64,000 nucleotides of DNA from assembly GCA_050288105.1 (NCBI GenBank), contig JBNKDE010000008.1:62001-126000 (forward strand), given 5' to 3'. The position numbers and the translations under genes were made by a program. The stretch comes from JACNJF01 sp050288105 (GTDB lineage Bacteria > Pseudomonadota > Gammaproteobacteria > GCA-001735895). Shown here piece after piece: positions 32,750-41,840 of this stretch (position 1 is the stretch's first letter; each line of letters opens with the position of its first letter). The notes beneath the pieces are model-generated. The model saw nothing but the letters and a program-made list of their open reading frames with translations, did not search any database and was not told where the DNA came from.

Positions 32750-35080
32750 TTAAGTCAGTTTTTTTAAAGTATCCGTATTGTAATGATTCTGCTGCATGAC
32801 CGTATCAATAATTTTTTGCTGGGTATCATCAATGTTTTCGTACACTATACCGTGACGGTCTGACTGGATAGTGACTATTTTTTTGTAGCGGGATTCAATG
32901 TGTTCGTACAGCAGGTTGACGCTGCTCTCTACGACGACAGGATCCTGGTCGGACTGAAAAAAAGTAACGGGGCAGAAGATATTTGCGGTCTGCTGGAACA
33001 GGTATTCAATGAGTTTCTGTAGCTGGTACAGGGCGCGAATCGGTATATGCGCATAGTTCACATCCGGGTGCTCGGTGTCGTTGGGTCGAAATGGCACCAA
33101 ACCTTCTTCGCTGACCCAGCGTGCAATTTTATTAGCATGGTGCAGCAGGGGTACAAACTTCAGGTTTTTATTATGAAATTTGACTGGTGCAGATACTGAG
33201 ATCACCGAAGCCAGGTGTTCGTCCGCTGCGCTTATTGCCTGGTTTAATGCCAGCAAGCCCCCGGTGGAGAACCCCACAATATGCACCTGGCTGCTATAGG
33301 CTGCTGCGATCTTAAACCCTCGCTCCACCGAGGCAGCCCAGTCTGTCCAGTCTCGGTCACGAAGATCCCAGGGGGATGTGCCGTGTCCTTTCAGGCGTAT
33401 CCCAATGACATGGAATCCCTGTTGGTGAAAGCGTTCTCCCAGGCTACGCATCTCAGCCGGGCTGGCCATAAATCCATGAATTAATAACACTGCGTCAGCA
33501 TTCTGTTTGTCACTCAGCAGGCGAAAACAGGATGCATCCTGAGTAAAGGTTTGCAACTGGTTGATTTCCTGGTACCTGGGTTTGTTATATTGAGCCTTAT
33601 CCCAGGCGTAAGATCTTTGCTCATCATCAAAACGATGGTCTGCCAATTGCAGCTCAGTAACGCTTTCAATATTTTTGAAGGTTTTAATAATAACCTCAGT
33701 GACTGCTGACAAAGGACTGATTTCATTGGCATACACCGAGATTAAATTTTCTGTCCTGATCTCATCAAATTTAAATTCGTTGAGTAGTTTGTCCTGTAAC
33801 ACATAGGTATCCGATTCAATATTTAATAGCTTCATATTGATAACGGTATTTAAAAACTGCTGAAGCCGGATACTTTCGCCACCGATCAGGCCGGCATACT
33901 CTTCAGGATTTTTCAGGCTGCGGTGCAGGTGTATAGGCAGCCGCTGGATTTCCTTGATGCAGACATACAGGGTTTTATGGAACAGCGAGACCGGTATTGA
34001 ACGTTTATCCAGTCGATAGCAATAAAGTATGATAAAAGATGCAATGTGACTCAGGTTAACAGTGACCGCCTGGTACATGGATTTCATGTAATCATCTCTG
34101 ACTCGGTTTGATTTTGCTTTCATACCTATTGAATGGATACGACCTCCCCAGTGCCCGGTTTTAGGGGTCAGATTGAACAGTTCGTCCAGTGTTTCAAAAC
34201 TATGAACAACATTTGGCAGCAGATATTTTTCCCACCAACGCCAGTAACGTGACATGATCAGGGGTTTGGCAAAGCGAATGTCCATGTCGGTATGTTTAAA
34301 TAACAGGTTGCCTTCAATAATCAGCTCTTCTGCAAAGCGTTTATTGATCCCTTTATTTACCAGACGCGCAGCCTGGTACAGAATATTATCATTCACCCGC
34401 AATGGATAAAATGTGATATTGCTGGGTACAATACTGGTCGGTTTAATCGCTTTTAACATCAGTGCTTCTGATGATTCAAACCCTAACTGTTCTGACCAGC
34501 GCGCTATGTTATCGTAATTACCGGTTGAGTAATCGCGTAGCAGCGCGGTTTTGAATGCGTCCAGCGCGAGAGCAATGACTGCTGCTCCGCGGTGATGCTT
34601 TCGCCTTTCAAGCGCGGTGCGCGAATAAATCCCAAACTCACCCTTCTCATCGACCACTCGTTTATCCTTTACCATACCGCCTTCCGGGAAGATAATCAGT
34701 TTGTGACCATGCAGTATTTCTCTGGCCATCATCGGGAACAGGGAAGGGAGTGAGTTGGGAATTACGCCTATGGATCTCAGAAAGGATGCAAAGCGCTTAT
34801 CATCAAAAAACTCGCTGGAAGCAATCGATCGGCAGTAATCTCCAGTTTCTTCAAAAATCAGGTATTGCGGAATAAAGGTTTCGAACCGGGCAAAATGGTT
34901 AAAAAGAAAGATATCTCCCTGTTCTATGGTTTTGCGGCAGGGCTGCTCTAAATCGTCATGCAGTTTAATATTAAGTTTAAGCAGCTTACGCGTAGTACGG
35001 AATGCTTTTACACACCAGTCGTAGCTACTGGTGATTTGATATTCATCTAATATCTCGATTTTCTCTGGCATGCTTGCCAT
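32750..35080 (-). CDS. Fusion of PlsC-like acyltransferase and alpha/beta hydrolase
   Basis: 776 residues. The N-terminal part resembles glycerolipid acyltransferases: LFNHFARFETF supplies an H-X4-acid motif (His62, Glu67; Glu replaces the usual Asp), and IIFPEGG lies at about 131-135. The middle (about 150-520) is not recognised. The C-terminal part is an alpha/beta hydrolase: VLLIHGFMASPAEM (about 533), nucleophile elbow GFSTGGLLAL (Ser near 604), acid in SDQDPVV and His in SDRHGIVY (about 743). This suggests acyl transfer and hydrolysis or lipid remodelling in one polypeptide. No signal peptide. It is coupled to the 74-residue gene. Confidence 0.85.
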   Translation of the reverse strand: MASMPEKIEILDEYQITSSYDWCVKAFRTTRKLLKLNIKLHDDLEQPCRKTIEQGDIFLFNHFARFETFIPQYLIFEETGDYCRSIASSEFFDDKRFASFLRSIGVIPNSLPSLFPMMAREILHGHKLIIFPEGGMVKDKRVVDEKGEFGIYSRTALERRKHHRGAAVIALALDAFKTALLRDYSTGNYDNIARWSEQLGFESSEALMLKAIKPTSIVPSNITFYPLRVNDNILYQAARLVNKGINKRFAEELIIEGNLLFKHTDMDIRFAKPLIMSRYWRWWEKYLLPNVVHSFETLDELFNLTPKTGHWGGRIHSIGMKAKSNRVRDDYMKSMYQAVTVNLSHIASFIILYCYRLDKRSIPVSLFHKTLYVCIKEIQRLPIHLHRSLKNPEEYAGLIGGESIRLQQFLNTVINMKLLNIESDTYVLQDKLLNEFKFDEIRTENLISVYANEISPLSAVTEVIIKTFKNIESVTELQLADHRFDDEQRSYAWDKAQYNKPRYQEINQLQTFTQDASCFRLLSDKQNADAVLLIHGFMASPAEMRSLGERFHQQGFHVIGIRLKGHGTSPWDLRDRDWTDWAASVERGFKIAAAYSSQVHIVGFSTGGLLALNQAISAADEHLASVISVSAPVKFHNKNLKFVPLLHHANKIARWVSEEGLVPFRPNDTEHPDVNYAHIPIRALYQLQKLIEYLFQQTANIFCPVTFFQSDQDPVVVESSVNLLYEHIESRYKKIVTIQSDRHGIVYENIDDTQQKIIDTVMQQNHYNTDTLKKLT

Positions 35081-35229
35081 GTAAATAGTCCTATACTATT
35101 ACTATGAATAAGTATTGGACTCATTATATTATAAAAAGTACAAGGGGCTGGTAATCAAATTACATTCACCAGAGCTTAAAAACGAAACCAGGATGTCATG
35201 ATGATATTCGAAACCTAAGGGTTTTTACT

Positions 35230-35258
35230 TTAAGTTTCCGGTTTCAGGCCGTTATAAT
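35230..35258 (+). promoter_or_regulatory. Possible sigma70 promoter of the vWA operon
   Basis: TTAAGT at 35230-35235, 17-bp spacer, TATAAT at 35253-35258. The -10 box is perfect and the spacing ideal; the -35 box is weak. It would give a very short leader of about 15 bases, containing the GGAGAG Shine-Dalgarno at 35269-35274. Confidence 0.4.
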
Positions 35259-35277
35259 AAAAAAAACTGGAGAGAAT

Positions 35278-37068
35278 ATGATGCTAAGGAAGCAATTATT
35301 AAATGTACTCTCTTGCCTGGCTATTTTTATATCCAGCATCCAGACCTGTGGTGCTCAGGTTGATGATGTGCGCATTATCATCGATATATCCGGAAGTATG
35401 GTGAAAACCGACCCGAATAACCTGAGGCAGCCAGCCATGCGTATGTTAAGCGGCCTCATTCCTGGTGATGCTTACGCGGGCGTGTGGACCTTTGGTCGTT
35501 ATACCAATATGGAAGTGAAATGGGGCAAAGTCGACGAAAGCTGGCGTGAAAGGGCGGTGCAGGGAGCCAATGCCATCCACTCTCGGGGTCAGTTCACCAA
35601 TATCGAGGGAGCGATCAAACGCGCAAGCACAGGTTGGGATAAACCTGACCCTGATACACGACGCAATATGATTCTCCTAACCGACGGCAAGATCGATGTC
35701 GCAAAGGATGCGGCTAAAAATCAGGCTTCTCGCGACGTGCTGCTTAACACTACGCTTCCTCAATTGATCGAACAGGGTGTGACTATTCATACCATCGCAC
35801 TGTCCCAGTTTACCGATGAAGTCCTGCTGAAAAGGATGGCATTTGAAACCGGTGGCTCATTCGAAATCGCAAATACGGCGGATCAGTTGCAGCGAGTATT
35901 TTTAAAAATGTTCGAGCGCGCGACTTTACCGGATATGGTTCCATTATCCGATAATCGCTTCAATATTGACCAAAGCGTAAGGGAAATGACGCTGTTGGTA
36001 TTCAATAAATCTGGCAAAAACACTGCACTTACCGCACCGGATGCAGTCACCTACACCCAGGAAAAGCACGAGACTAAGGTTAAATGGGTGAAAGACGAAG
36101 GCTATGACCTGATTACAGTGACCAGCCCTCAAGCCGGTGAATGGATACTGGATGCGGATGTAGATCCTGATAACCGGGTAATGATTGTGACTGACCTGAA
36201 ACTGGTGGTGGACGAAATTCCGGCCTATCTGACGCCTGAACATGATATTAACCTGAAGGTCGAGCTGCATAATAAGGGGCAGAAAATCGCTAAAAACAGC
36301 TTCCTTAAGTTTGTTGATTTTTACCTGGTACACCGGTTTGCTGATGAAGTAGAAAAACTGCCATTGAAACTAAAAGAGTCTCTGGAGGTGGCAGATAAGG
36401 GAATTTACCTGCAAACGCTGCCGGCGCCTTTAGTCCAGGGACAGCATGAAATAGAAATTTATGCGGATGGCTCAACCTTTAATCGCAGCAAGAAATTTAC
36501 CTTAAAAGCCTATTGGCCAGTTACGGTTGACATTCAGAACACGGATCAGCAAGGTGTTTATAAGATAGAACTTATTCCGCACTTTGAATACATTAAACAG
36601 GAGTCAATACAGATTGTACTGGAGCTGGAACAACCGGATGGTGTGATTCAAGCACAGGAAGTAAGTCAGGTAAACGATGGATGGCAGGCTGAGGTTGCTG
36701 CCACTCAACACAATGGTACACATAAACTCCTGGTAACCATTCAGGCCCAGCGTCACGACGGAAGCGTACATCAATATGAGCTGCCAGCGTACCCGCTAGA
36801 GGGTTTCGATTTAACCCCGACAGAGGTCGCCGAGCAACCTGAAGTAATGCAAAGCGATGTTGTACAGGAGGAAGCTGTAGCTGAAGATTCTGCTGAAGTA
36901 ACCGGTAGTAGTTTGCTTTTTAATATCATGGTGATATCACTGGTGAATGTTGCGTTGATTATCTTCGGTGTGGCAATTTTCTGGTTCCTGAAAAAATCAA
37001 AGCAGAAAGAAGTAGTCAATCTTCTCGACCCCGAGGAGGTCCCTGGTGCTGATAAAGGGGATGCGTAA
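35278..37068 (+). CDS. Von Willebrand factor A domain protein, membrane-anchored at the C terminus
   Basis: 596 residues. A signal peptide ends near TCGAQ. A vWA domain at about 30-210 has the MIDAS motif DISGS (Asp36, Ser38, Ser40) and LTDGKID. A middle region (NRFNIDQSVREMTLLVF, then EWILDADVDPDNRVMIV) resembles, as I recall, the TIGR03503 gammaproteobacterial family. One membrane helix follows near residue 555 (LLFNIMVISLVNVALIIFGV) and then a short basic and acidic cytoplasmic tail. The bulk of the protein faces the periplasm. The next gene's ATG follows the TAA directly, implying a functional pair. Confidence 0.85.
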   Translation: MMLRKQLLNVLSCLAIFISSIQTCGAQVDDVRIIIDISGSMVKTDPNNLRQPAMRMLSGLIPGDAYAGVWTFGRYTNMEVKWGKVDESWRERAVQGANAIHSRGQFTNIEGAIKRASTGWDKPDPDTRRNMILLTDGKIDVAKDAAKNQASRDVLLNTTLPQLIEQGVTIHTIALSQFTDEVLLKRMAFETGGSFEIANTADQLQRVFLKMFERATLPDMVPLSDNRFNIDQSVREMTLLVFNKSGKNTALTAPDAVTYTQEKHETKVKWVKDEGYDLITVTSPQAGEWILDADVDPDNRVMIVTDLKLVVDEIPAYLTPEHDINLKVELHNKGQKIAKNSFLKFVDFYLVHRFADEVEKLPLKLKESLEVADKGIYLQTLPAPLVQGQHEIEIYADGSTFNRSKKFTLKAYWPVTVDIQNTDQQGVYKIELIPHFEYIKQESIQIVLELEQPDGVIQAQEVSQVNDGWQAEVAATQHNGTHKLLVTIQAQRHDGSVHQYELPAYPLEGFDLTPTEVAEQPEVMQSDVVQEEAVAEDSAEVTGSSLLFNIMVISLVNVALIIFGVAIFWFLKKSKQKEVVNLLDPEEVPGADKGDA

Positions 37069-37917
37069 ATGATTGAAATTTCGGTAATTTTTCTGTCGTT
37101 ATTAATAGAAGCTTATGTGATCCTGCTGTTCGCTGCGTTAACCTGGCTGTATTTCGCATCCAGAAAGAAGAAAAATGATCGCCAGGCTGCGTTAAAACTG
37201 GTCGAGCAAATTAAGCACCAGTCAGATACGCGCCTGACGGCTACGGGTTCTTATCTCGAAGAAAAGTATCAGTTTGAAGGGCAACAGCTTGCAAAAGCTG
37301 TTAAGTCAATTGATAAAGCGGAGAAGAGTTTTTTCCAGAAAGTCATTGATATGTACCTTAAGCGAGACGCTGAAGCATTTGGAAAGCTGGATGCTTTTGT
37401 TGCAGAAATGATCGCAGCCTATAAGGAGCTGACTCCGGCGATCAGGGTTGAAAAATCTGACAATAACGACGCTGAAAAAGACGCCGAGATTGCACGCTTA
37501 AAAGAGGAGAATGAACAGTTAACCGAGCAGCTGGCAATAACCAATAAAACCATGTCAGACATGATTGCTGAGTTTGGCAACATGTTCGGTGGTGGTAAAG
37601 ATAATGAACTGGAACAGAATGAAGTTGTTAACAAGCTGATTAAAAAACATCAGCAGGCAGATTCAGCTGATGTTGACCCCGGCCTGGAGCGTGCGGAAAC
37701 TGCCGAAGCTGAAGAAGTTGAGGAGGCAAATACTGCAATGCTGGATATGGATGATATAGCCATAGAAGGTGTTGATCTCGAAGGAGGGGGTGTCCAGGGA
37801 TCTCAGCAGGAAGCAGATTCTGAAACAGAAGCTGAGGCCGATGAGGAAGTGACTTCAGATGCCGATATTGATGACATTCTCAATGGCATCATTTCGTCTG
37901 GCCCGGAGAAAAAATAA
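37069..37917 (+). CDS. Single-pass membrane coiled-coil protein with acidic tail, unknown function
   Basis: 282 residues. An N-terminal membrane helix (VIFLSLLIEAYVILLFAALT) and basic stop-transfer (SRKKKNDR) are followed by helical segments (EKYQFEGQQLAKAVKSIDKA) and a coiled coil at about 135-175 (AEIARLKEENEQLTEQLAIT). A C-terminal tail from about 200 is extremely rich in Glu and Asp, ending DIDDILNGIISSGPEKK. The soluble part is predicted cytoplasmic. Its ATG immediately follows the vWA stop. The two probably form a membrane-spanning complex, with the vWA outside and the coiled coil inside. Function unknown. Confidence 0.8.
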   Translation: MIEISVIFLSLLIEAYVILLFAALTWLYFASRKKKNDRQAALKLVEQIKHQSDTRLTATGSYLEEKYQFEGQQLAKAVKSIDKAEKSFFQKVIDMYLKRDAEAFGKLDAFVAEMIAAYKELTPAIRVEKSDNNDAEKDAEIARLKEENEQLTEQLAITNKTMSDMIAEFGNMFGGGKDNELEQNEVVNKLIKKHQQADSADVDPGLERAETAEAEEVEEANTAMLDMDDIAIEGVDLEGGGVQGSQQEADSETEAEADEEVTSDADIDDILNGIISSGPEKK

Positions 37918-37942
37918 CTCCGGCCAGTTTTTCCATCCACGC

Positions 37943-38518
37943 TCAGAGAGAATATTCGGGTTCGTTACCGGGTTTCCACTTGATGTTGCAACCCAGGCTT
38001 GGCAGCTGCTGTGCAGGCACTGCCTGGGCGTGAACAAGCTGTTCAATAGCGAGGGTCAGATCGTTACCTGTGACAGGCTCATTATTGCCGGGACGGGCGC
38101 TATCAAACTGCCCCCGATAATAAAGCGTATGCCTCTGGTCGAACAGGAAAAAGTCGGGCGTACAGGCGGCGCGATAAGCTTTGGCGACCTGCTGACTGTC
38201 ATCGAACAGATAGGGAAAGGAAAACTGGTATTGTGCACTCAATTCACGCATTTTCTGCGGGCTGTCATCTGGGAAATTAGCGACGTCATTCGCATTTATC
38301 ATGACTACTGATACGCCCTTGTGCTGATACTCGAGCGCGAGTTGGGTAAATTTCTGCAGGATATGCAATACATAGGGACAATGGTTGCAGGCAAAGACCA
38401 CTAACAGCGGCTTACCCTGGTACTGCGCCAGGGTGATGTTTTGTGCGTTGGTGTCAGGCAGGTCGAAATCAGGTGCTAAAGTACCCAGTTCGAGCATGGT
38501 TGAGGGCGTTCTTGCCAT
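37943..38518 (-). CDS. Thioredoxin-like / AhpC-TSA family protein
   Basis: 191 residues with a redoxin fold: APDFDLPDTNAQNITLAQYQ, then LVVFACNHCPYVLHILQKF with a CNHC active site, and the cis-Pro loop in AACTPDFFLFD. This CNHCPYV-type family is common in bacteria and of unproven substrate. No signal peptide, so probably cytoplasmic. It is the last gene of a tight minus-strand run with the SH3 and barrel genes (3-bp gaps), hinting at an envelope or redox link, although the shared transcript may be coincidental. Confidence 0.9.
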   Translation of the reverse strand: MARTPSTMLELGTLAPDFDLPDTNAQNITLAQYQGKPLLVVFACNHCPYVLHILQKFTQLALEYQHKGVSVVMINANDVANFPDDSPQKMRELSAQYQFSFPYLFDDSQQVAKAYRAACTPDFFLFDQRHTLYYRGQFDSARPGNNEPVTGNDLTLAIEQLVHAQAVPAQQLPSLGCNIKWKPGNEPEYSL

Positions 38519-38521
38519 ACC

Positions 38522-39199
38522 TTAGTAATTTCCCCAGGAATCACGTTTTTTCCAGCGTATGCGGGTGACGATTATGCCAATTAAAAAAGCTGCTAGAGAA
38601 ACCCCGGCACCCCGAATAAACCAGTCCATAGCAGTTCTGTCCTTATACTGCAGGTTTTCATCAGTGAGGATTTTCTTCTCACTTTCCAGAACATTGATAC
38701 GAGTTTGCAGGTTTTCGTTCTGCTCCAGTACTCGAACCGTATCACTGGTGGCTTCTCGTAGATCTGCCAGTGCTTTCCTGGTTCCAGCTAAATCTGCCTG
38801 CAGCTGACTGATACTCTTATCATCACCCTGTTTGGTCGATTTAAACTCGCTGAGTTGTTTTTTTAACTGGCTGATCGTGGCTTTAAGCTGATCTGCCTGT
38901 TGTTGCAGGTTATTGAAACGTTCGCGTCCCGAAGCCTGCTCATCCAGGTAGCGAGTAAGCACATAACCTTTTTTGCCATCTTCGGTTTGTACCAGTGAGT
39001 ATCTGGTTGCGACATCCTGCTCCAGTAGTTCAACCTTCTGGCCGCTTTTAAGCATTGCGATAATGCTGTTTGAGGTGCTGGTACCGCTACGCAAGGTCAC
39101 CTCAAACTGATCCGTGATGTACAGATCCTGGGCCAGTGAGCTGGTCGAGAATAAAGCGGCTGAAATAAGTAGTGTTAATCTGAGTTGTAATGAAGTCAT
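38522..39199 (-). CDS. TIGR04211-type SH3 domain protein (YgiM-like)
   Basis: 225 residues. Signal peptide (LISAALFSTSSLA-QDL). A bacterial SH3 domain at about 25-85 (ITDQFEVTLRSGTSTSNSII, later GKKGYVLTRYL). A long coiled coil at about 90-185 (QQADQLKATISQLKKQLSEF). One C-terminal membrane helix (FIRGAGVSLAAFLIGIIVTR) and a short basic tail. This is the YgiM layout: a periplasmic SH3 and coiled coil anchored at the C terminus. It is 3 bp from genes on both sides and so in one operon. Confidence 0.9.
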   Translation of the reverse strand: MTSLQLRLTLLISAALFSTSSLAQDLYITDQFEVTLRSGTSTSNSIIAMLKSGQKVELLEQDVATRYSLVQTEDGKKGYVLTRYLDEQASGRERFNNLQQQADQLKATISQLKKQLSEFKSTKQGDDKSISQLQADLAGTRKALADLREATSDTVRVLEQNENLQTRINVLESEKKILTDENLQYKDRTAMDWFIRGAGVSLAAFLIGIIVTRIRWKKRDSWGNY

Positions 39200-39202
39200 A
39201 AA

Positions 39203-40057
39203 TTAGAATTTATAAAAGTAATCAAGAGATACCACATTACCAGTGACATCCGGGCTGTCTTTAATACCGTAGTTTTGACGCTGGTATGATACATCAATGG
39301 TTTGATGCCTATCTATGGAATAGTTTGCACCTAGCGTCAAAATGATGTTGCTGGAATCTGTTTTTAGCTTCGATCCGGTGCTAGATGCGGGTAATGTGGT
39401 ACCCATGCCACCCGATTCAGCCGGAGTATGGTGACTTGCGATGTCGATTCTGCGTGACATTGTTACTGCGGCTACATCGGTACTGATCTTTTCAGACTCG
39501 TACTTGATATTGAGGTAGCTCAGCCAGCTGTTGCTAAGGCGTAGATCCGTGTTCAAAAACAGTGCAGCAATATTATCATCCTCTTCATCGGTCGATTTTT
39601 GCGAGTACTGGATGCCAGGCGTCATGGTGGTGCGATCATCTAGCCGGAACGATGCACCCAGGATGAGGGATGTGCGATTAAAATCCCTGCTACTGTCGTC
39701 AAATGCCTCAAGCTCATGACGCAGGCCCAGCAGATAGGTTGGTTTTCTAAAACCTGCAGCGGGGATATAGCTATAGATTGCTTCCAGCAACAATCCATTG
39801 CTATCCCACTGGTCAAAATTATTATACGAGCGAGAGTAGATATCAGCATTTAAATTGAATGCTGAATTTCTCGTAATACCAAGCATGCTGCGAACCGATC
39901 CTGTGATTTTGTTATAACTATCCTCGACATTGCCCCCAAAATCTTCATTAGCTATGGTGAGCTGTACATTAAATACAGGGGCCGCTGCCTGAGTATTAAG
40001 GGGCAGAGCGAGCGCGAGCAAGAGTATGAGATTTAACTTAACCGTTGATTTCTTCAT
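39203..40057 (-). CDS. Predicted outer-membrane beta-barrel protein
   Basis: 284 residues. A Sec signal peptide (LILLLALALPLNTQA) is followed by alternating amphipathic strands rich in Tyr, Asn, Ser and Asp (LNADIYSRSYNNFDQW, YLLGLRHELEAFDD). It ends with a terminal aromatic strand (NVVSLDYFYKF) whose last Phe is the usual outer-membrane insertion signal. No family name is recognised. It is first in the minus-strand run and divergent from the Tat-exported FecR-like gene across a 143-bp gap, suggesting linked expression. Confidence 0.8.
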   Translation of the reverse strand: MKKSTVKLNLILLLALALPLNTQAAAPVFNVQLTIANEDFGGNVEDSYNKITGSVRSMLGITRNSAFNLNADIYSRSYNNFDQWDSNGLLLEAIYSYIPAAGFRKPTYLLGLRHELEAFDDSSRDFNRTSLILGASFRLDDRTTMTPGIQYSQKSTDEEDDNIAALFLNTDLRLSNSWLSYLNIKYESEKISTDVAAVTMSRRIDIASHHTPAESGGMGTTLPASSTGSKLKTDSSNIILTLGANYSIDRHQTIDVSYQRQNYGIKDSPDVTGNVVSLDYFYKF

Positions 40058-40200
40058 AAGTCGTCTCTAATTTCGCATAGAATCATCACTTAGTTTGCCT
40101 GTTTAGTAGTGAAACAACAAGATACAAAAGAATTCATCGATGCATTCAAATTCACTGATGAATAGGTTATGCTCAGGTAAAACCTTAATCAGGTGGCGTT

Positions 40201-40923
40201 ATGAATCAGTCGCAAGATGACCCAAGAAGAGATTTTTTAGTCAAGGCATTAACTTTGGGCCTGTTTTCTGCCGGTGCCACTTCAGGCTTTATGAATAGCG
40301 TGCTGGCGATGGGTGATATCCCGTCGAAGTTACCTGCTGGACGCTCCATTTACAAACTCCAGGGTATGGTCATCATTGATGGCGAGCGAGCAGATCTAAA
40401 TACAAGGGTCAAAGCGAATTCGTTGATTCAGACGGGCTCGAACAGTCGTGTGATCTTTGTTGTTGGTGGCGATGCTTTTATTCTGCGTAGTAACAGCGAA
40501 TTGCAGTTAGGGGGAGACAACTTCCTCATCAGTGGTATGCGTATGATTACAGGTAAATTGCTTTCTGTATTTGCCAAACGCGATACCCCCCATCGAATCA
40601 GAACGCTGACCGCTACTATTGGTATTCGTGGAACCGGTATCTATGTGGAATCGGATCCTGAACAAAGCTATGTGTGCACCTGCTATGGACATACTCTGGT
40701 GGCTTCAGCGCAGGACCAGAGCGTTCAACAACAGGTGGTTTCAAAACACCATGATCAACCTTTGTATATTCTGCCCGGGAAAGGGGACAAGGTCATCAGG
40801 CCTGCGCCCTTTATCAACCATACCGATGTGGAGCTGGCGTTGATCGAGGAGCTGGTAGGGCGAACGCCACCCTTTGTGGTCAATGGTGATCTCTACGAAT
40901 CTCCGCGCAAGCGATCCTATTAA
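40201..40923 (+). CDS. Tat-exported FecR-like domain protein
   Basis: 240 residues. A twin-arginine signal (DPRRDFLVKALTLGLF, Arg9-Arg10) with hydrophobic core and small-residue cleavage site. The mature part has a FecR-type beta domain: QGMVIIDGERADLNTRVKAN, then SRVIFVVGGDAFILRSNSEL, and RTLTATIGIRGTGIYVES. Two Cys (YVCTCYG) may bind a cofactor or form a disulfide, which would fit folding before Tat export. Unlike classical FecR there is no cytoplasmic anti-sigma region and no adjacent ECF sigma gene. It is divergent from the barrel gene. Role unknown. Confidence 0.82.
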   Translation: MNQSQDDPRRDFLVKALTLGLFSAGATSGFMNSVLAMGDIPSKLPAGRSIYKLQGMVIIDGERADLNTRVKANSLIQTGSNSRVIFVVGGDAFILRSNSELQLGGDNFLISGMRMITGKLLSVFAKRDTPHRIRTLTATIGIRGTGIYVESDPEQSYVCTCYGHTLVASAQDQSVQQQVVSKHHDQPLYILPGKGDKVIRPAPFINHTDVELALIEELVGRTPPFVVNGDLYESPRKRSY

Positions 40924-40967
40924 GGGGGCTCGCGACTTAAGCTGAGCTGCCTCAGGGAAACCGTGAG

Positions 40968-41840
40968 CTAACTTTTATTTACAGGCGGTTGCTGTGGAGA
41001 AGTAGCATCAGCTGGCGCAACGTCCTGTGGAGGCGCTTCGCCAGTGGGCTCAGGCGCTTCGTAAGGCGTGATTAAAACCAGCATACCGAATTGCGGGCTG
41101 TCCAGATAATGCAGTTTCTTGCTGCGCATACGCCTTTTTTCATTCAGGCCATAATTCAGTAAAAGCTGTCCTCCGATCATTTCCTCCGGCACATCTTCAG
41201 GCTGCCCCGGATTCGTGCTCTGCTGTAATATTTCGGTAGGGGTTGCAGGCTTCCTCAATACCAGTTCCGCATTGGTGTGTAGATAGCGCGATAGCGAGAC
41301 GGTAATCTTGCCCTCCAGTTCGTATAAGCCTTTGGGTCTTATTTTTTCGGCGCTCGGTGTTTGCCGGGTATTCGTCGATATTACATCGCTGACTGCGTTA
41401 ACATCCTTAAACTGGTCAATCGAAGAATAACTATTGCTATAGATCTTACCGCCTCTAATCCATACCGGGATGGCATCTTTTTCATCGATACCGGGTTGGC
41501 GCCAGCCTGTATGTAGCAACAGACTATAGCGACTGGATTTGATGATACCATCGACCTTGTCCAGCAATTTCAGTTGCTCAGGTGCGAGCGGTGTAAAGCC
41601 TCGGGATCTGGCACTAGCAATACTGGCTGGGTCTGCCAGATCGAATGCATCCTTAACCTCGCTGGCTGATGGTGTTGGCAAATTAAGCTCGTGTGCACGC
41701 GGTACATTGTCATTTCTAAAGACAATAATCTCGACATCATAGTATTTAAGTCCTGGGTCACTGCCTGCATCCTGAGCGAGCAGGGGGCTACTGAGCGATA
41801 AGGGTAATACCAGCAATAATGATTGCAGGATTTTAATCAT
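40968..41840 (-). CDS. CsiV family periplasmic protein
   Basis: A signal peptide (LLLVLPLSLSSPLLA-QDA) leads into the family signature YYDVEIIVFRNDN, with a mid-protein YSLLLHTGWRQPG and a C-terminal Pro/Ala-rich tail. CsiV proteins bind peptidoglycan and occur next to mfd in many gammaproteobacteria. I use the ATG at 41840 (290 residues), which puts the signal peptide at the N terminus; it overlaps the end of mfd by 8 bp. A longer start at 41888 would place it inside mfd. Confidence 0.88.
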   Translation of the reverse strand: MIKILQSLLLVLPLSLSSPLLAQDAGSDPGLKYYDVEIIVFRNDNVPRAHELNLPTPSASEVKDAFDLADPASIASARSRGFTPLAPEQLKLLDKVDGIIKSSRYSLLLHTGWRQPGIDEKDAIPVWIRGGKIYSNSYSSIDQFKDVNAVSDVISTNTRQTPSAEKIRPKGLYELEGKITVSLSRYLHTNAELVLRKPATPTEILQQSTNPGQPEDVPEEMIGGQLLLNYGLNEKRRMRSKKLHYLDSPQFGMLVLITPYEAPEPTGEAPPQDVAPADATSPQQPPVNKS

